From assembly GCA_031263435.1 (NCBI GenBank), contig JAISFT010000090.1, positions 1 through 10,783 on the forward strand: a DNA stretch of 10,783 bases. Direction: 5' to 3'. This document shows, in pieces, positions 6,557 through 10,783 of this stretch. The notes beneath the pieces were generated by a model that saw nothing but the letters and a program-made list of their open reading frames with translations, ran no database searches and was not told the origin of the DNA. The stretch is from Treponema sp. (GTDB taxonomy: Bacteria; Spirochaetota; Spirochaetia; Treponematales; Breznakiellaceae). Numbering within the stretch: the stretch's first letter is position 1; each line of letters starts with the position of its first letter. The position numbers and the translations under genes are program-made.

Positions 6557-6632
6557 AAAACTGTCAGACGCAATGCGGCTGGAATTTCCGGGGGATGGCC
6601 AATCCCAAAATACAGATAGTTTGGAGGAAAAA

Positions 6633-7874
6633 ATGAAAAAGGCAGTGTTTGTTATGTTTACCCTTCTTGCCCTGACCACCGTGGTTTTTGCAAGGGGCGG
6701 CAGACAGGATTCGTCCGGCGGGCCGGTTACGATTAATTTCCATACCGCCTCGGATATGCAGCGGGAAGTAGAACCCCTGGTTGCGGCCTTTAACGCCCGG
6801 AACAGCGGTTTCCAGGTCAGGGTTAACTACACACCCAACGATGATTATGACGATAAGATCAAAGTTCTGGTTTCCGGTTCAACCGAGATTGACGCCTTCT
6901 GGATTCGTAACCCCGCGCCGGTTCAACAGTACATCTCCAACAACGCGCTCAAGGATCTTACGGCCTATATGGGGGAATCGGGCCTCGACCTTACACCCAT
7001 TCGGGATTCAACCCTTAAAGGCGCAACCAAGGACGGCAGATATTACGGCCTTCCCACCACCGGTTCCTGCTGGATGATCTACTACAACAAAGATCTGTTT
7101 GACGCCAGGGGTATCCCCTACCCGGTAGATCTTACCTGGGATCAGTACCTCGATCTGGCCCAACAGCTTACCTACATCGAAGGCGGAAAAAAATATTGGG
7201 GCGGAGTTTGTCCTCCCTGGGTTCTCAACCTTGGGGCCGTGGCGGGGGCCGAATATCTAACCGCCGCCGAGCCCATGCCCCTGACACGGCAGTACTCCCA
7301 GGTTTTGCACCGCATGTATGTGGACGATCACAGCCATCCCGATATCGGGGAAATGAGCGTGGGAACTTTTGACATCAATTCTTTCTTTGCCGCCGGAAAC
7401 GTTTATATGATGATCAACGGGGACTGGACCTTTAGTCTTCTGGATGCGCCTTTCCAATACGGCGCGGCCCCCCTGCCGGTATTCTCCGGACTTCCCCGGG
7501 GATCCTCTGCAGGTTCTGTGGGTTTCTTCGCCGTCTCCGCCCGGTCCGCCCATCCCCAGGAAGCCTATAAGTTTATCGAATGGGCTTTGACCTCCGGCGA
7601 AGGGACAACGGTGTTCGCCAATGCCAAGGGTATTCCTGCTTATCCTACGATTGATGCCCAGAATACATATCAACGCCTGGTGTCGGTTCCGGGGGTAGAG
7701 TACCGTTTTTCTTCGGTCATAAACCAGGAACAGACCACCGAGTCCTATTACAACTCCCTGGCCGATGTGTTCAGACAGGAAGTCGAACTCTATCTGCTGG
7801 GCGAGCAAACTCTGGACAGGACATTCTCCAATTTTTATGCCCTAAGGAAGGAGATCATTGACAACTCCCGGTAA
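6633..7874 (+). CDS. Sugar ABC transporter substrate-binding protein (CUT1 type)
   Basis: A 413-residue extracytoplasmic solute-binding protein of the family-1 sugar-binding type (MalE/UgpB-like), which captures a sugar or oligosaccharide and delivers it to the two permeases downstream. Residues 1-20 form a signal peptide: a KK start, a hydrophobic core and likely cleavage after VFA, giving mature RGGRQ. No lipobox cysteine is present, so it should be free in the periplasm rather than a lipoprotein. Family-like segments are DAFWIRNPAPVQQYI, the hinge-type YYGLPTTGSCWMIYYNKDLFDARGIPYP and the C-terminal NAKGIPAYPT. The start is the ATG at 6633, five bases after GGAGG (6623-6627); the frame extends upstream to 6315, but that would bury the signal peptide. 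It is the first gene of the importer operon and overlaps the next. Ligand unknown. Confidence 0.93.
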   Translation: MKKAVFVMFTLLALTTVVFARGGRQDSSGGPVTINFHTASDMQREVEPLVAAFNARNSGFQVRVNYTPNDDYDDKIKVLVSGSTEIDAFWIRNPAPVQQYISNNALKDLTAYMGESGLDLTPIRDSTLKGATKDGRYYGLPTTGSCWMIYYNKDLFDARGIPYPVDLTWDQYLDLAQQLTYIEGGKKYWGGVCPPWVLNLGAVAGAEYLTAAEPMPLTRQYSQVLHRMYVDDHSHPDIGEMSVGTFDINSFFAAGNVYMMINGDWTFSLLDAPFQYGAAPLPVFSGLPRGSSAGSVGFFAVSARSAHPQEAYKFIEWALTSGEGTTVFANAKGIPAYPTIDAQNTYQRLVSVPGVEYRFSSVINQEQTTESYYNSLADVFRQEVELYLLGEQTLDRTFSNFYALRKEIIDNSR

Positions 7875-8787
7875 AACACGAAACATGAAAAAACGCATGT
7901 CTCCCATGGAAAAGCGGGAAGCTCTTACGGGGTACCTTTACCTTTTGCCGAATTTTATCGGGTTCCTTGTTTTTATTGCTGTTCCGGTCATCGTGGGATT
8001 TGCCATCAGTTTTACCAATTATAGCGGGTTTCCCGGGGCATCCTTTGTGGGTTTTTCAAATTACCTGCGGATGTTTCGGGATTCCCAGTTTATAGCGGCG
8101 CTGCGGAACAACCTTTTCTATGCCCTGACAAGTGTTCCCCTGACCATGCTGGCGGCCCTGTTGCTGGCCCTTATGCTGAACAAGGCCATCGTCCTTTCCG
8201 ATGTTTTCAAGACGCTCTATTTCTTCCCGAACCTGACTTCCACAGTGGCGGTAAGCTGCGTCTTTATGCTTCTTTTTGACGCCAATAACGGGCCGGTAAA
8301 CCACTTCCTTTCATTCCTGGGAGTGCCCGGCGAAATGCTTCCCAAATGGTTTTTTTCAACCAAATCGGCGATGATCACCGTGGTTCTCGTGGTAGTCTGG
8401 AAACAGGCGGGTTATTACATGATCATGTTCCTTGCGGGGCTGAAAAATATTCCCCGCCATCTCTACGAGGCGGCGCGCATAGACGGGGCCGGAAGCTGGC
8501 AATGCTTCCGCCATGTTACCTGGCCCATGCTTTCCCCCACAACCTTCATGGTAACGATATTCAGTATCATCGCGTCATTTCAGGTTTTTGATATTATCAA
8601 CATCACTACCAAAGGCGGGCCGGGCCGGGCGACGACCGTTCTGGTTTTCCGCATCTATCGCGAAGCTTTCCGGGACTGGAGAATGGGTTATGGCTCGGCT
8701 ATCGCCTACTTCCTTTTCATGGTGATCCTGATCATTACCCTGATCCAGTGGCGGGGGCAAAAACGCTGGGTCAATACGGACGATTGA
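7858..8787 (+). CDS. Sugar ABC transporter permease (CUT1, MalF/UgpA-like)
   Basis: An inner-membrane permease of 309 residues from the TTG start, with six predicted hydrophobic segments near residues 25-50, 84-108, 122-142, 171-194, 225-248 and 277-297. The cytoplasmic EAA loop, EAARIDGAGSWQCFRHVTWP (204-223), is the docking site for the ATPase. I chose the TTG at 7858 because GGAAGGAG (7846-7853) ends four bases before it; an ATG at 7885 (300 residues) lacks a good ribosome site but is possible. Starting at 7858, it overlaps the binding-protein gene by 17 bases in another frame, which suggests translational coupling. With the next gene it forms the membrane heterodimer of the importer. Confidence 0.93.
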   Translation: MTTPGKTRNMKKRMSPMEKREALTGYLYLLPNFIGFLVFIAVPVIVGFAISFTNYSGFPGASFVGFSNYLRMFRDSQFIAALRNNLFYALTSVPLTMLAALLLALMLNKAIVLSDVFKTLYFFPNLTSTVAVSCVFMLLFDANNGPVNHFLSFLGVPGEMLPKWFFSTKSAMITVVLVVVWKQAGYYMIMFLAGLKNIPRHLYEAARIDGAGSWQCFRHVTWPMLSPTTFMVTIFSIIASFQVFDIINITTKGGPGRATTVLVFRIYREAFRDWRMGYGSAIAYFLFMVILIITLIQWRGQKRWVNTDD

Positions 8788-8788
8788 T

Positions 8789-9679
8789 ATGGCAAAAATT
8801 TTTATGGCGGAGAACAGAAAAAGTTTAACCCCGGATGCGGCGGCGCTCCGGGCGCGGCGTTCAGCCTCATCCGGTAAGATACTTCTCTTTGTAATATGCG
8901 TTCTTGTGGCCTATGTCATGGTCGTTCCTTTTATCTGGATGCTGAGCGCCTCTTTCAAACCCAATACGGAAATTTTCACGTACCCGATACAGTGGATACC
9001 CAGGCCGCTTTTCCTGGGCCATTATACATCGGTTCTGGTGGATATTAACTATCCCCTCAATTTTTTTAATTCCGCAAAGCTTACGGTCATCATTACGGCT
9101 ATCCAGCTTTTTACCTGTTCCCTGGCGGCCTTTTCCTTTTCCAAACTGCGCTTTCCGGGGCGGGACAAAATTTTTCTGGCCTACCTTGCAACCATGATGA
9201 TACCCTGGCACGCGATCATGATCCCCCAGTTTATTGTTGTAAAGAGTTTTAACCTCTACAACACCCACGGGGCCCTGATCGTGCTCCACGCCTTTAGCGC
9301 CTTTGGGGTGTTTCTCCTGCGGCAGAATATGATGAGTATACCCGACAGCCTCCACGAAGCGGCGAAGATAGACGGCTGCAGCAGTTTCCGGGTGTACTGG
9401 AACATCATCCTGCCCCTGACAAAAACAGGACTCGCTACACTCTGCGTGCTTACCTTTAACGGGATATGGAATGATTACATGGGGCCGATGATCTACCTGG
9501 ATTCGGAGCATCTTAAAACGATTCAGATCGCCCTGGCGGGTTTCCGGGAACAGTACAGCGCGAACTATGGGGCCATCATGGCCGGAACGGTTGTCTCGAT
9601 TATTCCGGTGGTGGTTGTTTACGCGCTGGCCCAAAAGTATATCGTCGAAGGTATCGCCTACGCCGGGCTGAAAGGATAG
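8789..9679 (+). CDS. Sugar ABC transporter permease (CUT1, MalG/UgpE-like)
   Basis: A 296-residue inner-membrane permease and partner of the preceding one. A polar N-terminus of about 30 residues leads into the first membrane segment (31-53); others lie near 95-116, 128-150, 161-178, 208-226 and 266-283. The EAA loop is EAAKIDGCSSFRVYWNIILP (190-209). The C-terminus IVEGIAYAGLKG is typical of MalG-type subunits (compare GLTAGAVKG in MalG). The ATG lies one base after the previous stop, with no clear ribosome site of its own, so it is probably coupled to upstream translation. No ATPase gene follows; the next gene is unrelated, so this is the last importer gene here. Confidence 0.93.
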   Translation: MAKIFMAENRKSLTPDAAALRARRSASSGKILLFVICVLVAYVMVVPFIWMLSASFKPNTEIFTYPIQWIPRPLFLGHYTSVLVDINYPLNFFNSAKLTVIITAIQLFTCSLAAFSFSKLRFPGRDKIFLAYLATMMIPWHAIMIPQFIVVKSFNLYNTHGALIVLHAFSAFGVFLLRQNMMSIPDSLHEAAKIDGCSSFRVYWNIILPLTKTGLATLCVLTFNGIWNDYMGPMIYLDSEHLKTIQIALAGFREQYSANYGAIMAGTVVSIIPVVVVYALAQKYIVEGIAYAGLKG

Positions 9680-9696
9680 ACGTTTTAAGTTATAAT
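9668..9696 (+). promoter_or_regulatory. Candidate promoter for a leaderless hen1 transcript
   Basis: A perfect TATAAT (9691-9696) stands 17 bases after CTGAAA (9668-9673), a 4/6 match to the -35 box that lies within the end of the permease gene. The first transcribed base expected from this -10 box is 9703, the A of the hen1 ATG. No Shine-Dalgarno sequence lies at usable distance from that ATG. Confidence 0.5.
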
Positions 9697-9702
9697 CCGG
9701 TT

Positions 9703-10783
9703 ATGCTGTTTACCATTACCTATACCGGCGAAAACCCCACCGATCTGGGGTACCTGCTCCACAAGAATCCTGCCAGGCCGCAGACCGCGGACTTGAGCTT
9801 TGGGCGGGTCCATGTGTTCTATCCCGAGACGGGGCCGGAGCGCTGCACCGCCGCGCTGCTTCTCGACATGGACCCCCTGGATCTGGTCAGGGGCAGGAGG
9901 GGTTCAAACGGTATATTCGATTATGTGAATGACCGGCCATACGTGTGTTCTTCTTTTATGTGTACCGCCATATCCGGGGTGTACGGGACGGCCATGTCCG
10001 GGAACTGCGCCAAAAAACAGGAGCTGGCGGATACGCCGCTGGATTTACGCGCGGGCCTTTTTATGCTGCCCTACCGGGGCGGGGCTATTCTGCCGGAACT
10101 GTTGTTTGAACCTCTGGGCTACGAGGTACAGGTTGAGGAAACCGCCCTGCTGGACGAGCGGTTTCCCGAATGGGGGAGCGGCCCCTATATCAACCTTACT
10201 ATCCGGGGAAGGGTGCGGCTTCGGGATCTGCTCAACCATATTTATGTGCTTATCCCGGTCTTTGACCGGCAGAAACACTACTGGATAGGGGAGGATGAAG
10301 TTGACAAGCTCCTCGATCACGGCAGGGGCTGGCTTGAGGATCATCCCGGGAAGGGCCTGATTACCGGCCGCTATTTTAAGAATCTGCGGAGCCTGGCTCG
10401 CAGCGCCCTGGACCGGCTGGACAACGGCGAAGGGACCGGAGAAGGGGTCGGGGAAGAGACTGGGGAAGGGACCGGGGAAGCGTTTCCCACCGGAAATGAT
10501 GAGCCGGAAACGACAGGCCGCCCAAGGCTGAATACCCTGCGGCTGGAAGCGGTGTTCAACGTGATAAAGAAAAGCGGCGCCGGGTCGGTGATCGATCTGG
10601 GCTGCGGGGAGGGGAATTTGCTGCGGCTTTTGGTAAACGAAAAAACATTTACCCGTGTTACCGGGGTTGATGTTTCCCGGACCGCGCTGGAACACGCCCG
10701 GGATAAATTGAAAATAGAGCGGCTGCCCGAGGCCCTGCAGAAACGCGTTTCCCTTTTTCAGGGTTCCGTCAGCTACCGGGACA
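9703..10783 (+). CDS. hen1: Bacterial Hen1, RNA 3'-terminal ribose 2'-O-methyltransferase (partial)
   Basis: The gene is open to the window's end; 360 codons are seen, where I recall homologues of roughly 450-500. Bacterial Hen1 methylates the 2'-OH at the 3' end of cleaved tRNA during repair with Pnkp, so that the mended site resists being cut again. The N-terminal Pnkp-associating domain (1 to about 238) is clear: TDLGYLLHKNPAR, LSFGRVHVFYPE, CTAALLLDMDPLDLVRG, LFEPLGYEV, RLRDLLNHIYVLIPVFD and KHYWIGEDEVDKLL. A Gly/Glu/Thr-rich linker (243-268) follows. The methyltransferase domain begins with the SAM loop VIDLGCGEGNLL (D298) and GVDVS (D323). The sequence stops before the expected ExxEHxxH metal site, so catalytic competence cannot be checked. 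The ATG at 9703 matches the family N-terminus; there is no ribosome site. A pnkp partner would be expected nearby, outside the window. Confidence 0.93.
   Translation, partial: MLFTITYTGENPTDLGYLLHKNPARPQTADLSFGRVHVFYPETGPERCTAALLLDMDPLDLVRGRRGSNGIFDYVNDRPYVCSSFMCTAISGVYGTAMSGNCAKKQELADTPLDLRAGLFMLPYRGGAILPELLFEPLGYEVQVEETALLDERFPEWGSGPYINLTIRGRVRLRDLLNHIYVLIPVFDRQKHYWIGEDEVDKLLDHGRGWLEDHPGKGLITGRYFKNLRSLARSALDRLDNGEGTGEGVGEETGEGTGEAFPTGNDEPETTGRPRLNTLRLEAVFNVIKKSGAGSVIDLGCGEGNLLRLLVNEKTFTRVTGVDVSRTALEHARDKLKIERLPEALQKRVSLFQGSVSYRD
10432..10479 (+). repeat. Four tandem 12-bp repeats in the hen1 linker
   Basis: Four consecutive 12-base units (10432, 10444, 10456, 10468) lie in frame and encode GTGE, GVGE, ETGE and GTGE, residues 244-259 of Hen1. 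The first and last units differ at one base. They fall exactly in the flexible linker between the Pnkp-associating domain and the methyltransferase, where length changes would be tolerated. Confidence 0.75.

Larger units (their letters stand above)
5978..6632. other. Repeat-rich intergenic region between divergent reductase and importer genes
   Basis: No gene was recognised in these 655 bases. The reductase promoter lies at the left. A dyad GGGCGC/GCGCCC occupies 6069-6089. From 6158 to 6379 there are overlapping inverted and direct repeats. From 6413 there is a tandem 17-base repeat, then a sigma-70-like promoter, a dyad and the ribosome binding site of the importer operon. The binding-protein frame stays open back to 6315, but that part covers the repeats and lacks protein character before the signal peptide. 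Confidence 0.55.

Noticed and set aside
6207..6557. A 116-codon minus-strand frame between the reductase and importer genes
   Set aside because: It runs through repeats, hairpins and the importer promoter and has no protein-like motifs.
6315..6632. A 106-residue N-terminal extension of the binding protein
   Set aside because: It crosses the tandem repeat and promoter, lacks family similarity, and would place the signal peptide in mid-protein; GGAGG fixes the start at 6633.
9929..10288. Frames overlapping the right-end gene on both strands (9929-10288 + and 10045-10695 -)
   Set aside because: They are out of frame with the Hen1 coding sequence, which shows clear family motifs from 9703 to the window's end.

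Overview
The window is a carbohydrate-use region of a moderately G+C-rich bacterium, with the start of an RNA-repair gene at its right edge. Some features point to a spirochaete, perhaps a termite-gut-type treponeme: a solute-binding protein whose signal peptide ends VFARGG with no lipobox cysteine, and short, hairpin-rich repeated DNA between genes. This assignment is an impression from sequence style, not a proof.

Layout. A Gfo/Idh/MocA-type NAD(P) oxidoreductase (119-1165, +) comes first, then a large hairpin, then a cytoplasmic GH116 glycoside hydrolase of the GBA2/glucosylceramidase-like family (1389-3953, +). Two genes on the opposite strand follow: a PfkB-type sugar kinase (3968-4834, -), tail-to-tail with the GH116 gene, and upstream of it an aldo/keto reductase (5123-5977, -). 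A gene-free stretch of about 650 bases (5978-6632) holds divergent promoters and a nest of inverted and direct repeats. It leads into a three-gene CUT1 sugar ABC importer operon (+): a periplasmic binding protein (6633-7874) and two permeases (7858-8787 and 8789-9679), tightly packed or overlapping. No ATPase gene is present, as is common for CUT1 systems that borrow a shared MsmX/UgpC-type ATPase.

From 9703 to the end runs a partial gene, open at the right edge, that I recognise as bacterial Hen1. Hen1 is the RNA 3'-terminal ribose 2'-O-methyltransferase that partners Pnkp in tRNA repair. It has a perfect TATAAT box placed so that transcription would begin at the A of the ATG, which suggests a leaderless mRNA. 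Its inter-domain linker is encoded by a fourfold 12-base tandem repeat. The metal-binding motif of its catalytic domain and any pnkp gene lie beyond the window.

How the genes may work together (inference): the importer brings in a glycoside or short oligosaccharide, GH116 cleaves it in the cytoplasm, the oxidoreductase and the aldo/keto reductase interconvert keto and hydroxyl forms of the sugar, and the PfkB kinase phosphorylates a product. The substrate cannot be read from the sequence. Several palindromes sit where local regulators could bind.
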